From Porphyrobacter sp. ULC335 (GTDB taxonomy: Bacteria > Pseudomonadota > Alphaproteobacteria > Sphingomonadales > Sphingomonadaceae), in NCBI RefSeq assembly GCF_025917005.1, contig NZ_CP078091.1, positions 1,674,001 to 1,738,000 on the forward strand: a stretch of 64,000 nt of DNA, written 5' to 3'. Each line of letters starts with the position of its first letter. Positions within the stretch are counted from its first letter, which is position 1. The notes below the pieces were generated by a model. That model ran no database searches and was not told the DNA's origin. It worked only from the letters and a program-made list of their open reading frames with translations. Positions 18,652 through 27,729 of this stretch are shown in pieces. The position numbers were made by a program, and so were the translations under genes.

Positions 18652-20061
18652 TTACATCGAGTAATACATGTCGAACTCGACCGGGCAGGGGGTCGTTTCG
18701 GTGCGGATTACCTCTTCCCACTTCAGCTCGGCATAGGCTTCGATCTGGTCCTTGGTGAACACGTCACCCTTCAGCAGGAACTCGTAATCAGCCGCGAGGC
18801 TGTCGAGCGCTTCACGCAAGGAACCGCAGACGGTCGGCACTTCGGCGAGTTCGGCCGGCGGCAGATCATAGAGGTTCTTGTCCATGGCTTCGCCCGGGTG
18901 GATCTTGTTCTCGATCCCGTCGAGACCCGCCATCAGCAGCGCCGAATAGCACAGGTAGGGGTTGGCCATCGCATCGGGGAAGCGGAATTCCACGCGCTTG
19001 GCCTTGTCGCCCGAACCATAGGGAATACGGCACGATGCCGAACGGTTGCGCGCCGAATAGGCCAGCAGCACCGGCGCTTCGAAGCCCGGCACCAGACGCT
19101 TGTAGCTGTTGGTGGTCGGGTTGGTGAAGGCATTCAGCGCCTTGGCGTGCTTGATGACGCCGCCGATGAAGTACAGGCAGGTCTCCGACAGGCCGGCATA
19201 TTCGTTGCCGGCAAACATCGGCTTGCCTTCTTTCCAGATCGAGATGTGCGTGTGCATCCCCGAGCCGTTATCGGCCTTGATCGGCTTGGGCATGAAGGTC
19301 GCGGTCTTGCCATAGGCATGGGCGACCTGGTGGACGACATACTTGTAGATCTGCATGCGGTCGGCGGTCTGCACCAGCGTGCCGAAGGTCAGGCCCAGCT
19401 CGTGCTGGGCGGCGGCGACTTCGTGGTGGTGCTTGTCACAGGGCAGGCCCATTTCGAGCATGGTCGAAACCATCTCGGCGCGGATGTCGACAGCGCTGTC
19501 GACCGGCGCGACCGGGAAGTAACCGCCCTTGGCACGCGGGCGGTGGCCCATGTTGCCGCCCTCGTATTCCTTCGAGGTGTTGCCCGGCAGTTCAATGTCG
19601 TCGATCGCAAAGCCCGAGCCGGCATAGCCGTCTTCAAAGCGCACATCGTCGAACATGAAGAATTCGGCTTCGGGGCCGACGTACACGGTGTCACCGATGC
19701 CGGTCGACTTGAGGTAGACTTCGGCGCGCTTGGCCGTCGTACGCGGGTCGCGGCTGTACCAGTCACCGGTCGAAGGCTCGACGATGTCGCAGTTGATGAT
19801 CAGCATCGGGGTGGCGCTGAACGGATCGACCCAGGTCTCGGTGAGATCGGGCTTCAGGATCATGTCGGATTCGTTGATGACCTTCCAGCCGGCGATGGAC
19901 GAACCATCGAACATCAACCCGTCTTCAAGCTCGTCTTCGCCCATGATGCTGGCGACCATGGTGAGGTGCTGCCACTTGCCCTTGGGGTCGGTGAAGCGCA
20001 GATCGACCCACTCGATTTCCTCGTCCTTGATCTTCTTCAGGACGTCTTTAGCTTTCGACAT
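18652..20061 (-). CDS. glnA: Glutamine synthetase type I
   Basis: 469 residues, the normal GS-I length. Visible motifs: the N-terminal [21 protein letters not shown] of the active site, [12 protein letters not shown] (ATP/ammonia region), [13 protein letters not shown] and KNLYDLPP, whose Tyr is the adenylylation site used by GlnE. It condenses glutamate and ammonia to glutamine in the cytoplasm. It lies 75 bases behind glnB and the two share an upstream sigma-54-like promoter and an NtrC-like site, matching nitrogen-regulated glnBA operons in alphaproteobacteria. Confidence 0.98.
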   Translation of the reverse strand: MSKAKDVLKKIKDEEIEWVDLRFTDPKGKWQHLTMVASIMGEDELEDGLMFDGSSIAGWKVINESDMILKPDLTETWVDPFSATPMLIINCDIVEPSTGDWYSRDPRTTAKRAEVYLKSTGIGDTVYVGPEAEFFMFDDVRFEDGYAGSGFAIDDIELPGNTSKEYEGGNMGHRPRAKGGYFPVAPVDSAVDIRAEMVSTMLEMGLPCDKHHHEVAAAQHELGLTFGTLVQTADRMQIYKYVVHQVAHAYGKTATFMPKPIKADNGSGMHTHISIWKEGKPMFAGNEYAGLSETCLYFIGGVIKHAKALNAFTNPTTNSYKRLVPGFEAPVLLAYSARNRSASCRIPYGSGDKAKRVEFRFPDAMANPYLCYSALLMAGLDGIENKIHPGEAMDKNLYDLPPAELAEVPTVCGSLREALDSLAADYEFLLKGDVFTKDQIEAYAELKWEEVIRTETTPCPVEFDMYYSM

Positions 20062-20136
20062 TGGTATTTGCCTCCGGATATTATGGCGGTGTGTTTCTGG
20101 CCGACCCGCCGCTTCGGCAGGCTGGAGAGGGGGAAA

Positions 20137-20514
<378 letters not shown>

Positions 20515-20515
20515 T

Positions 20516-20533
20516 TAACAAGAACCGTGCCAA
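20516..20533 (-). promoter_or_regulatory. Sigma-54-like promoter of glnBA
   Basis: On the minus strand the sequence TGGCACG-GTTC-TTGTT matches the -24/-12 consensus TGGCACG-N4-TTGCW at every position except the -12 C (T here). Expected transcription start is near 20507, giving a leader of about 32 bases to the glnB ATG at 20475. Confidence 0.65.
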
Positions 20534-20627
20534 GCTTTAAGGTGGTGGCTGCGAACGATCCTTGCTGCTTGAAGACTCAAGGGTGGGGATGTCTTTCGCC
20601 GATGAGGTGCGGTTAGCAAGATTATGG

Positions 20628-20646
20628 TGCACTGCGCAATGGTGCA
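20628..20646. promoter_or_regulatory. NtrC-like enhancer site
   Basis: TGCACTGCGCAATGGTGCA is a dyad of TGCAC and GGTGCA halves, close to known enteric NtrC sites at glnA. Its centre is about 130 bases upstream of the expected sigma-54 start of glnBA, a standard enhancer distance. Confidence 0.6.
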
Positions 20647-20674
20647 CAGCATATGATCGGGGCTTGCCTAAATT

Positions 20675-21613
20675 TTAAGCACGGTCGAGGCGAAGGCCGG
20701 TGGTTTCGGGCAGGCCGCACATGATGTTGAGGTTCTGGATCGCAGCGCCCGATGCGCCCTTGCCGAGGTTGTCGAGCCGGGCGATCAGCCGGGCCTGGCT
20801 GCCGTCAGAATTGGCGAACACGAACAGTTCCATACCATCCCACGGTGCGCTGGCTGCATCGAGAAGCAATTCGCCGGGCGGCTCGTTTGGGCCGTGCACG
20901 ACGATGACCTGACCGGTGGAATAAAATGCCGCCAGCGTCTCGCGCATCGCCTCGATCTGCTGGACATCCGGCATAGCGCCAAGCGCAAGCGGTACATCGA
21001 CAACCATCCCGCGATGCGCAGGGATCACGCTGGGCGAGAACACCGGCGGGTGAGCAAGGCGCGCATAGGCTTGCATCTCGGGCAGATGCTTGTGACCAAG
21101 GGTCAGGCCATAGGCGCGAAAGGCGATTGTCGAGTCAGCCTCGAACCGGTCGATCAGCGCATTGCCGCCGCCCGAATAACCGCTCACTGCATTGACGGTA
21201 TAGGGCCAGTCGGCGGGGAGTTGGCGCATCCGCACCAGCGGCGCGATCAGCCCGAGGAAGCCTGTCGGATAGCACCCCGGATTGCTCACAAATTGGGCAT
21301 TGGCGATTGTCTCGCGCCCGATCAACTCGGGAAAGCCATAGGTCCAGCCCTCGGCCACACGGTGCGCGGACGAGGCGTCGATGATGCGGGTGTCCGACCC
21401 TTCCGCCAGCTTCACGGCCTCCTTCGCGGCCTCATCCGGCAGGCACAGGATCGCGATGTCGGCGGCGTGGAGCGCGTCGCGGCGGGCGGCTTCGTTCTTG
21501 CGCTGGGCATCGTCCAACACCAGCAATTCGAACTCGCTACGTCCTTGCAACCGCTCGCGGATTTCCAGGCCGGTGGTGCCTGCCGCACCGTCGATGAACA
21601 GGCGGATCGCCAT
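20675..21613 (-). CDS. argC: N-acetyl-gamma-glutamyl-phosphate reductase, type 2
   Basis: 312 residues from the ATG at 21613 (MAIRLFIDGAAGTTGLEI); a longer in-frame extension overlaps the upstream gene and looks non-coding. An NAD(P)-binding GAAGTTG loop opens the protein. The catalytic Cys is C114 in FVSNPGCYPTGF, and a conserved His lies in the TLGHKHLPEM region. It reduces N-acetylglutamyl phosphate to the semialdehyde in arginine synthesis. The short form (about 310 residues) is the type 2 ArgC. Its start is 4 bases from the stop of the SH3 protein upstream, so they may be co-transcribed. Confidence 0.94.
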   Translation of the reverse strand: MAIRLFIDGAAGTTGLEIRERLQGRSEFELLVLDDAQRKNEAARRDALHAADIAILCLPDEAAKEAVKLAEGSDTRIIDASSAHRVAEGWTYGFPELIGRETIANAQFVSNPGCYPTGFLGLIAPLVRMRQLPADWPYTVNAVSGYSGGGNALIDRFEADSTIAFRAYGLTLGHKHLPEMQAYARLAHPPVFSPSVIPAHRGMVVDVPLALGAMPDVQQIEAMRETLAAFYSTGQVIVVHGPNEPPGELLLDAASAPWDGMELFVFANSDGSQARLIARLDNLGKGASGAAIQNLNIMCGLPETTGLRLDRA

Positions 21614-21617
21614 TCTC

Positions 21618-21980
21618 TCAGGCTTCCGAAGTGGCGAGATCGCTCGCCCGGCACCATCCGCTCGGCCCCTGCGGACCCGGACAGCCCCACACCCATTCGC
21701 CCGCCACATCGAGCAGTTCGAAGCGGCTTCCGGCGGCGAGGGTCGTGAACACGTCGGCATCGGCGCGCGGGTTGAGCCGCAGTCCGGCACCCGCTGCGCC
21801 GACTGCGCGGACATGGGGGATCACGTAATGCGCAGCCAGATGCGTGCCAGCGAGCGCGATATGCGCCAGATCACCGCGCAGCGGCAGCGTGCCGGGCGCG
21901 GGCTTTTCCACCGGGCCTTTGAGACCCAGCACGCCTGCCGGCACCGCGTAATCCGTATCTTTGCGCTCCGCGCCGCTCAT
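21618..21980 (-). CDS. Short SH3-like protein
   Basis: 120 residues, no signal peptide. The N-terminal half (DYAVPAGVLGLKGPV, LRGDLAHIALAG, YVIPHVR) and the C-terminal SH3-like half (GLRLNPRADADVFTTL, GSRFELLDVAGEWVWG) resemble the N-terminal SH3 module of NlpC/P60 cell-wall peptidases that in sphingomonads lie beside leucyl aminopeptidase (recalled gene context, not searched). The C40 catalytic domain is absent here, so this is either a shortened family member or the remnant of one. It lies between pepA and argC on the same strand. Confidence 0.65.
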   Translation of the reverse strand: MSGAERKDTDYAVPAGVLGLKGPVEKPAPGTLPLRGDLAHIALAGTHLAAHYVIPHVRAVGAAGAGLRLNPRADADVFTTLAAGSRFELLDVAGEWVWGCPGPQGPSGWCRASDLATSEA

Positions 21981-22091
21981 GTGCGTTCCGACAGCCTTCT
22001 TCGTTAGAGCCGCGTCTTCTCCCCACGGCGCGGCGTGGCAGGCCCGTTAGCGGCAAGTCGCCTCAGGAGCAAGCTCAGGCCCCTGTGCTCG

Positions 22092-23474
22092 TCAGGCATA
22101 CCGGGCGCGGATCGCGTGCCACGATGCGCGCAGGCCCAGCCCGCGCCCGCCGCGTGCGCGGCCCGGCTTGGGGGAGGGGGTCCAGGCGAAGGTGTCGAAA
22201 TGCACCCAGTCGATGCCGTCAGCGACAAAGCGGTCGAGGAACAACCCCGCGACGCTTGCCCCGGCGAAGGGATTCGCAGCGGAGTTTGCCATGTCGGCAA
22301 CGTCCGAGGCGAGGTATTCGCGGTAGCCTTCGTGCAGCGGCAGGCGCCAGGCGGCGTCGTCATTCGCCTTGCCCGCGGCGAGGAAGGCGTCCGCCGTCTC
22401 GTCCTTGCGCGCCATCAGGGCGGGGAGGTCCGGCCCCAGCGCGACCCGCGCCGCGCCGGTCAGGGTGGCGAAGTCGACGATCAGATCGGGGTTCTCCTCC
22501 GAAGCGCGGGTCAGCGCATCGCCGAGGATCAGGCGCCCTTCGGCATCGGTGTTGTCGATCTCGACCGTCAGGCCCTTGCGGCTCTTGAGCACATCGCCGG
22601 GGCGGAAGGCGCCTCCGGATATGGCATTTTCCACTGCCGGAACAAGCAGATGCAGGCGCACCTTCAGCCGTGCGCCCATGATAAGGCTCGCCAGCGCCAG
22701 CGCGTGCGCCGCACCGCCCATGTCCTTCTTCATCAGCCGCATCCCCGCGCCCGGCTTGATGTTCAATCCGCCGCTGTCGAAGCACACCCCCTTGCCGACC
22801 ACCGCCAGCACGGGGTGCGACGGATCGCCCCAGACGAGGTGCATCAGCCGCGGCGCATGATGCCGCGCCGCCGCCCGGCCAACGGCATGGATCATCGGGT
22901 AGTCCTGCTCCAGAGCATCGCCCCGCACCACGGTCAGCTCGGCCTTGTGCGCCTTGGCGAGGCGTTCGCATTCGGCTTCCAATGCGGCAGGGCCCATGTC
23001 CTCAGGGGGCGCATTGACGAGATCGCGCACCATGCATTCCGCTTCGGCTTCAGCCACATAGCCATCAATCTGCCCGGCCTGCCCGGTCAGTAGCACGCGG
23101 GGGCCCGGCGCCTTGTCCTCGCTCTTGTAGCGGCCAAAGCGGTATTGCCCGGTCACCCACCCGAACATCGCCGGGCCGGGTTCCGCATTGGCCACGCGGT
23201 AAACCCCCTCGGGCAATTCCTCCGCGAGCTTGGCGAGGCACCAGCTGGAAAGGCTCTCCGGATTGGCGACACCCCCCACCGCGAACCACGAATCCCCCTC
23301 GGGAACGATCGCCACCTGATATCCGCCGCCTTCGAATTTCTGCCCTGCAAGGCTTGCCCGCTGTCCGGCTGTCAGCCCCTTGGCAAAGACCTCAAAGCCT
23401 TCCTTGTTCACCAGATGGATGGCAACGGCGTCTTCGCCGCGGTCGGGGCGGATCAATGCTTTGGGTTCGCTCAT
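22092..23474 (-). CDS. Leucyl aminopeptidase (M17)
   Basis: 460 residues. The M17 two-metal site is complete: VVGKGVCFDSGGLNIKP (Lys, Asp), RLMKKDMGGAAH (Lys, Asp) and NTDAEGRLILGDAL (Asp, Glu, Arg). The enzyme removes N-terminal residues from peptides in the cytoplasm, with Mn2+ or Zn2+. The N-terminal domain differs from E. coli PepA, as in the PepB-like subgroup of alphaproteobacteria. The 110 bp between it and the SH3 gene has no clear terminator, so co-transcription with the SH3 gene and argC is possible. Confidence 0.94.
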   Translation of the reverse strand: MSEPKALIRPDRGEDAVAIHLVNKEGFEVFAKGLTAGQRASLAGQKFEGGGYQVAIVPEGDSWFAVGGVANPESLSSWCLAKLAEELPEGVYRVANAEPGPAMFGWVTGQYRFGRYKSEDKAPGPRVLLTGQAGQIDGYVAEAEAECMVRDLVNAPPEDMGPAALEAECERLAKAHKAELTVVRGDALEQDYPMIHAVGRAAARHHAPRLMHLVWGDPSHPVLAVVGKGVCFDSGGLNIKPGAGMRLMKKDMGGAAHALALASLIMGARLKVRLHLLVPAVENAISGGAFRPGDVLKSRKGLTVEIDNTDAEGRLILGDALTRASEENPDLIVDFATLTGAARVALGPDLPALMARKDETADAFLAAGKANDDAAWRLPLHEGYREYLASDVADMANSAANPFAGASVAGLFLDRFVADGIDWVHFDTFAWTPSPKPGRARGGRGLGLRASWHAIRARYA

Positions 23475-23539
23475 GCCTGTTCCATAATCGCCGCAGCACC
23501 GATGTCACCAGCAGATTCGGATACGTCAGGGAGAGCGCC

Positions 23540-24457
23540 ATGGCAGTCGCAATGTTTCGCGTGAAACAAGGGCAAGAGGCGGTCTGGAGGGGGTCTAAGG
23601 GGGGTCTAGGCCGCGTTGACACCCCTCTGCTTCGCGCAGGCGCGGGTCTGCTGGCGGTGGTTCTGGCAGCCTGCTCCGCACCCGCCGAGATTGCCGCCAA
23701 GTCCGGAGCCGAAGCGTCCGGCAAGGTCGCGGCTGATGCCCCCGCGCCGCCTGCGCCCCCGGCAGCTCCTGCTTCGGGCCCGATGGTCACCTTCACCGAC
23801 AATGCCGAACAGGGCGAGGCCAAGCGCACCTTTGGCTATTCCTGGCCCGCCGCGGTTGCCGCCATCCCCGATCTTGCTGCCCGCCTGACAGCCGAACGCG
23901 ACGCGATGCTCGCCGAACAGAAGTCCGACTGGCAAAGCGCCCTTGCCGAATTCGGCGACAGCGATTGCATCAGCTGCGTCAACCGCGATTTCGAGAAATC
24001 CTGGGACGTGGTCGCCAACCTCCCGCGATTCCTCTCGCTGTCGGCCAGCTGGTATGACTATTCGGGCGGCGCGCATGGCAATTACGCCTTCGATGCGCTG
24101 GTGTGGGACCGCGAGGCCAACCGCGCCATTGATCCCAAGGCGATGTTCCGGTCACCCGCAGCCTTGCAGGACGCAGTCGGCAAGGCATGGTGCAGGAAGC
24201 TCGGCGCAGAGCGACAGAAGAAGCTCGGCGAGGACTACAGCGATGATGGCTTCTTCGGCTGCCCGCCGGTTGCCGATCTGACGGTGCTGGTCGGCTCGTC
24301 GGACAAGCAGCGCTTCAATCGCATCGGCCTATTGGCCGCGCCCTATGTGGCGGGCTCCTATGCCGAAGGCTCTTACGAGGTGACGCTCCCCGTCACGCCC
24401 AAGGTACTTGCGGCGGTCAAACCCGAATACAAGGCGGCTTTTGCTCTAGGAAAGTAG
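23540..24457 (+). CDS. Lipoprotein with DUF3298/PdaC-like domain
   Basis: 305 residues from the ATG at 23540, which has a CAGGGAGAG ribosome site; a longer frame starting at 23354 overlaps the divergent pepA. The hydrophobic segment LLAVVLAACSAP ends in a lipobox (LAAC), so the mature protein is probably a lipoprotein, although the roughly 34-residue stretch before it is long for a signal peptide. An Ala/Pro linker follows, then a DUF4163/DUF3298 region (YSGGAHGNYAFDALVWD is the typical GGAHG block). Related proteins include the deacetylase PdaC and RsiV-like proteins. Function unknown. Confidence 0.75.
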   Translation: MAVAMFRVKQGQEAVWRGSKGGLGRVDTPLLRAGAGLLAVVLAACSAPAEIAAKSGAEASGKVAADAPAPPAPPAAPASGPMVTFTDNAEQGEAKRTFGYSWPAAVAAIPDLAARLTAERDAMLAEQKSDWQSALAEFGDSDCISCVNRDFEKSWDVVANLPRFLSLSASWYDYSGGAHGNYAFDALVWDREANRAIDPKAMFRSPAALQDAVGKAWCRKLGAERQKKLGEDYSDDGFFGCPPVADLTVLVGSSDKQRFNRIGLLAAPYVAGSYAEGSYEVTLPVTPKVLAAVKPEYKAAFALGK

Positions 24458-24489
24458 CTTTTTGCGCCCGCAGTCGCTATGTAGTCGCC

Positions 24490-25317
24490 ATGCACGATTA
24501 CCAACTCGTTGACGGCGATCAGACCGTCTACCGCGACGGCTCCATCAAGCTCCACACCCCCGCCGGGTTCGAGGGGATGCGGAAGGCCGGAAAGCTCGCC
24601 GCCGAAATCCTCGACGCCTGCGCCGATATGGTGAGGCCGGGGGTGACCACCGGCGCGCTCGACGATGCGATCCGCGGCATGATGCTTGATGCCGGCGCGG
24701 TCCCCGCGACGCTCGGCTATCGCGGCTATGCGCATAGCTCGTGCATCTCGATCAACCACGTGATCTGCCACGGGATTCCGGGCGACAAGGTGCTGAAGGA
24801 TGGCGACATTCTCAACATCGACGTGACCCCGCTGGTCGATGGCTGGCACGGCGATACGAGCCGCATGTTCTACGCCGGTGAGCCGTCGCTGAAGGCCAAG
24901 AAGCTGGTCGAAGTGACCTATGAATGCCTGATGCTCGGCATCGCGGCGGCACAGCCCGGCGCACGACTGGGCGACATCGGCGCGGCGATTGAAGCCCACG
25001 CCAACCAGTTCCGCTACGGCGTGGTGCGCGAATTCTGCGGGCATGGGTTGGGAAGGCTGTTCCACGACGCCCCCGAAGTGGTCCACGCCGCCAAGGCTGG
25101 CACGGGGCCGGTGCTGAAGCCCGGGATGTTCTTCACCATCGAGCCGATGATCAACCTCGGCAAGCCCTGGGCCAAGGTGCTGGGCGACGGCTGGACCGCG
25201 GTGACGCGCGACAAGTCGCTGTCCGCGCAGTTCGAACATTCGATTGCGATTACCGAGACCGGGAACGAGATCTTCACCAAGAGCCCGACGGGGCGGGATT
25301 GCCCGCCTTATGTTTAG
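24490..25317 (+). CDS. map: Methionine aminopeptidase type I
   Basis: 275 residues. The five metal ligands of MetAP can be placed: Asp in LNIDVTP, Asp in HGDTSRMF, His in GHGLGRLFHDAP, Glu in FTIEPMI and Glu in QFEHSIAI. NHVICHGIP is the conserved MetAP1 block. It removes the initiator methionine from nascent proteins. It follows the lipoprotein gene by 32 bases on the same strand. The first inverted-repeat hairpin of the GIY-YIG unit lies 20 bases after its stop and may act as its transcription end. Confidence 0.96.
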   Translation: MHDYQLVDGDQTVYRDGSIKLHTPAGFEGMRKAGKLAAEILDACADMVRPGVTTGALDDAIRGMMLDAGAVPATLGYRGYAHSSCISINHVICHGIPGDKVLKDGDILNIDVTPLVDGWHGDTSRMFYAGEPSLKAKKLVEVTYECLMLGIAAAQPGARLGDIGAAIEAHANQFRYGVVREFCGHGLGRLFHDAPEVVHAAKAGTGPVLKPGMFFTIEPMINLGKPWAKVLGDGWTAVTRDKSLSAQFEHSIAITETGNEIFTKSPTGRDCPPYV

Positions 25318-25336
25318 CGGGGCAGCTTGACCTTCA

Positions 25337-25370
25337 CGTCTCCCCGGGCTTGACCCGGGGCCCCGCTTCT
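25337..25370 (+). repeat. Left inverted repeat of GIY-YIG unit
   Basis: 34 bases containing an internal hairpin CCCCGGG-CTTGA-CCCGGGG, followed by GGGGCCCC and CGCTTCT. It ends 14 bases before the GIY-YIG start codon. It matches the reverse complement of 25691-25724 except at two positions that form one base pair of the hairpin. Confidence 0.9.
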
Positions 25371-25384
25371 TCTTTCCTCAGAGC

Positions 25385-25687
25385 ATGGATCGCGAACAAC
25401 ATGGCGGCTGGGTCTACATCATGGCCGACCGTTATCGCGGCACAACGTATGTCGGATCGACCGCCGATCTGGCGCTTCGGGTCGCCCAACATCGCGAAGG
25501 GCAAGGCTCGAAGTTCTGCGCCGAATATGGCCTGACGCGGCTGGTCTGGGCAGAACCTCTCCCGACCATGCGGGACGTGATGGATCAGGAGAAGCGCATC
25601 AAACGCTGGCGGCGGGATTGGAAATTCGCGCTGATTGAAAAGGCCAATCCCGGTTGGCGTGACTTGTTTGAGGACATCCTGAATTAA
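25385..25687 (+). CDS. GIY-YIG family nuclease, short
   Basis: 100 residues forming one GIY-YIG domain: WVYIMADR and TYVGSTADL (the GIY and YIG strands), Arg in LRVAQHR and the metal-ligand Glu in DQEKRIKRWRR. The size and motifs fit the small YhbQ/URI-like group whose cellular role is generally unknown. The gene is tightly bracketed by inverted repeats on both sides (14 bases before the start, 3 bases after the stop), like REP-associated nuclease genes in other bacteria, although those known (RAYTs) are Y1 tyrosine transposases and not GIY-YIG. Confidence 0.9.
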   Translation: MDREQHGGWVYIMADRYRGTTYVGSTADLALRVAQHREGQGSKFCAEYGLTRLVWAEPLPTMRDVMDQEKRIKRWRRDWKFALIEKANPGWRDLFEDILN

Positions 25688-25690
25688 GGG

Positions 25691-25724
25691 AGAAGCGGGG
25701 CCCCGGCTCAAGGCCGGGGAGACG
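25691..25724 (-). repeat. Right inverted repeat of GIY-YIG unit
   Basis: Reverse-complement partner of 25337-25370. Its internal hairpin is CCCCGGC-TCAAG-GCCGGGG on the plus strand. The innermost base pair is swapped relative to the left copy, so the stem stays perfect in both. Confidence 0.9.
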
Positions 25725-25739
25725 AGGAGGGTGCGATCC

Positions 25740-26363
25740 TCACAAAAACAACACCGCCAGCACCGCGCTCATCACCACCACCAGCCCTACCGAAAACCCC
25801 AGCATCACCACCACCGGCCACGTGACGCGCCCGTGCAGCACCCAGTCGTATCCCGCCGACACCAGCACCGTAATCGGCACCTGCACCCCAATCGCGACTG
25901 GATCAGGCAGGCCCAGCACCTGTACCACGCGGGCATAGGCGGGGGTCATTAGCGCCAGCGTCGCGATCAGCATTGCCTGACGGTGCGCGGCGATGTCGCG
26001 GCGGCGGGCGAAGTGGAGCGCGGCGAAGTATAGCGGGATGAAGGTCGCAAAGGCGGCGAGGTTCACCACCGTCACCTCGGGGCGGCCGAGTTCCAGCCCG
26101 ATGCGCCATGAAATCACCGCTCCGCTCACCAGCATCGCGCCCACCAGCGCGATCGAGGCGCGGCCCGTGGCGCGGTGGGCCGCCAGCTTGAACCGTGCGG
26201 CGGCGAAGGCTTGGGTGGCGAGCAGGGTCAGCCATGCGATCATGCTCAGCGCGTGGAACACCACGATGGGGGTGTAGCGCGCCTGCACCTCGGGGTGGGC
26301 GATGGCTTTCAGCGCGAAGGCAAACAGCGTGAAGCCGAGCAGCCCCAGCGCGATATTGCCCAT
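25740..26363 (-). CDS. Seven-helix membrane protein, DUF2306-like
   Basis: 207 residues from the ATG at 26363 (MGNIALGLLGFTLF); the open frame continues upstream but overlaps ccmB and loses hydrophobic character. About six to seven membrane segments with conserved-looking His and Arg (HRATGRASIALVG, HFARRRDIAAHRQAML), the pattern of DUF2306/cytochrome b561-like membrane proteins. Function unknown; the assignment to that family is tentative. It lies 38 bases downstream of ccmB on the same strand, so it may share the ccmAB transcript. Confidence 0.6.
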   Translation of the reverse strand: MGNIALGLLGFTLFAFALKAIAHPEVQARYTPIVVFHALSMIAWLTLLATQAFAAARFKLAAHRATGRASIALVGAMLVSGAVISWRIGLELGRPEVTVVNLAAFATFIPLYFAALHFARRRDIAAHRQAMLIATLALMTPAYARVVQVLGLPDPVAIGVQVPITVLVSAGYDWVLHGRVTWPVVVMLGFSVGLVVVMSAVLAVLFL

Positions 26364-26401
26364 CAATGTGTTGGCTCTGACGTGAGACTCAGGTGCGCGC
26401 A

Positions 26402-27052
26402 CTAATTCTCCCTTGCCGCCCGGATCGCGGCTCCGGCGGCAAACGGAGCGAGTGCCACCAGCGCGAGGCTTATCGCCCCAACGAAGCCGAGGCTGACTTG
26501 ATCCTGACGGGCGAGCGCGCCTGCGCCGAAAATCAGGATGGGGAGGGCAAGCGGGATCAGCAGCAGGCCGGACAAGGCGGCTCCTGCGCGCAGGGATGCG
26601 GTCAGCGCGGCGATCATCAACCCGATGGCGGCGAGGCCGGGCGTCCCCGCGATCAGGCCGAGGAGGAGGATCTGGAACGTCTCGCCCTCGATCTTGAGCA
26701 GGGCTGCGGCGGGGAAGGTCGCCAGCACCAGCGGCGGGCCGAAGCTCAGCCAATGGGCGATCAGCCGCACCGCCATCATCGCCTCTTCCGCCATGCCGCG
26801 CAGCTTCAACTGGTCGAAAAAGCCAAGTTCAATGTCGCGCGCGACCAGCTTTTCCAGCGGCAGGATCGCGGCCAGCAGCGCGGCGATCCACACCACCCCG
26901 CCGCCGGTCTTGGCGAGAACATTGGCGTCCGGCCCGACTGCAAACGGGAACAGCATGGCGACGGCGATGAAGAACACCACCGGCAGCGCCGCGCCGCTTC
27001 CCGTGAAGGGGAAGAACTGGGCGAGGTCGCGTTTGAGGAGCGCGGCGATCAT
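26402..27052 (-). CDS. ccmB: Heme exporter subunit CcmB
   Basis: 216 residues, six membrane segments. The N-terminus [16 protein letters not shown] and the periplasmic-end motif [17 protein letters not shown] are characteristic of CcmB. CcmB is the membrane part of the CcmABCD ABC machinery that loads heme onto CcmE for c-type cytochrome maturation. It overlaps ccmA by 4 bases. ccmC is not present in this window. Confidence 0.93.
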   Translation of the reverse strand: MIAALLKRDLAQFFPFTGSGAALPVVFFIAVAMLFPFAVGPDANVLAKTGGGVVWIAALLAAILPLEKLVARDIELGFFDQLKLRGMAEEAMMAVRLIAHWLSFGPPLVLATFPAAALLKIEGETFQILLLGLIAGTPGLAAIGLMIAALTASLRAGAALSGLLLIPLALPILIFGAGALARQDQVSLGFVGAISLALVALAPFAAGAAIRAAREN

Positions 27053-27666
27053 GCCTCCTCCCCCTGTCCGGCGGGGGCAAAGTCCTCGATCGCGAAGCTC
27101 GTCATTCCCGGCACATCAAGCGGCTGGTGCGAGGCGATCAGCGCCATGCCGCCGCTGGCGCAATGCTCGCGCACAAGCGTGCTGACGAGGCCCTGCGAGG
27201 CAGTGTCGAGGCCGGAGAGCGGCTCGTCCAGCAGCCAGATCGGCGCGGCTTGCCCCAGCACCCGGGCGAGGGCAGCGCGCTTTTTCTGTCCCGTCGAAAG
27301 GTAACGCACCGGCACTTCGAGCAGATTGCCGAGGCCAAGCCGGTCGCAGCAAGTCTCCAGCGCGAGGTGGCCGACGTGGTCGATCTGCGCCCAGAACGCC
27401 AGCGCGCGGCCCAGCGGCAGGGCAGGGTCAAGGCCGGTGCGCTCGTCGAGCAGCGCCAACGCGCCCACTCGTCGCACTTCGCCAGCATAGGGCGTCGTCA
27501 GCCCGGCCACCGCGCGGATCAGCGTTGTCTTGCCCGCACCGTTCGCGCCCGTCACATGGCACGCCGCGCCTGCCTCCAGCGCGAAGGACAGCCGCCGGAA
27601 CAGCAACCGGTCGCCGCGGCGGCAGGCGAGATTATCGGCGGTGAGGGAAGGCGAGGGCGCTTGCAT
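27049..27666 (-). CDS. ccmA: Heme exporter ATPase CcmA
   Basis: 205 residues, a compact ABC ATPase. Walker [10 protein letters not shown], signature [14 protein letters not shown], Walker [13 protein letters not shown] and the switch His in ASHQP are all present. The shortened signature and small size are typical of CcmA. It hydrolyses ATP to release holo-CcmE during cytochrome c biogenesis. Its start is separated from the divergent phhB by 63 bases. Confidence 0.94.
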   Translation of the reverse strand: MQAPSPSLTADNLACRRGDRLLFRRLSFALEAGAACHVTGANGAGKTTLIRAVAGLTTPYAGEVRRVGALALLDERTGLDPALPLGRALAFWAQIDHVGHLALETCCDRLGLGNLLEVPVRYLSTGQKKRAALARVLGQAAPIWLLDEPLSGLDTASQGLVSTLVREHCASGGMALIASHQPLDVPGMTSFAIEDFAPAGQGEEA

Positions 27667-27729
27667 TGGCCCCCAGCGTTAGGGAAAAGGCGGCCCGCAA
27701 ACAAGCGACCCCTTATGCCGGAGTGCCCC

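Larger units (their letters stand above)
25337..25724. mobile_element. Candidate REP-bounded GIY-YIG element
   Basis: A 388-base unit made of a left repeat (25337-25370), a GIY-YIG gene and a right repeat (25691-25724) in opposite orientation. The repeats match at 32 of 34 positions. No target-site duplication is visible next to the ends. Calling it mobile is an inference from the arrangement alone. Confidence 0.4.

Noticed and set aside
26364..26753. Longer N-terminus for the DUF2306-like protein
   Set aside because: The extension is Arg/Pro/Asp-rich, overlaps ccmB on the same strand and lacks hydrophobic character.
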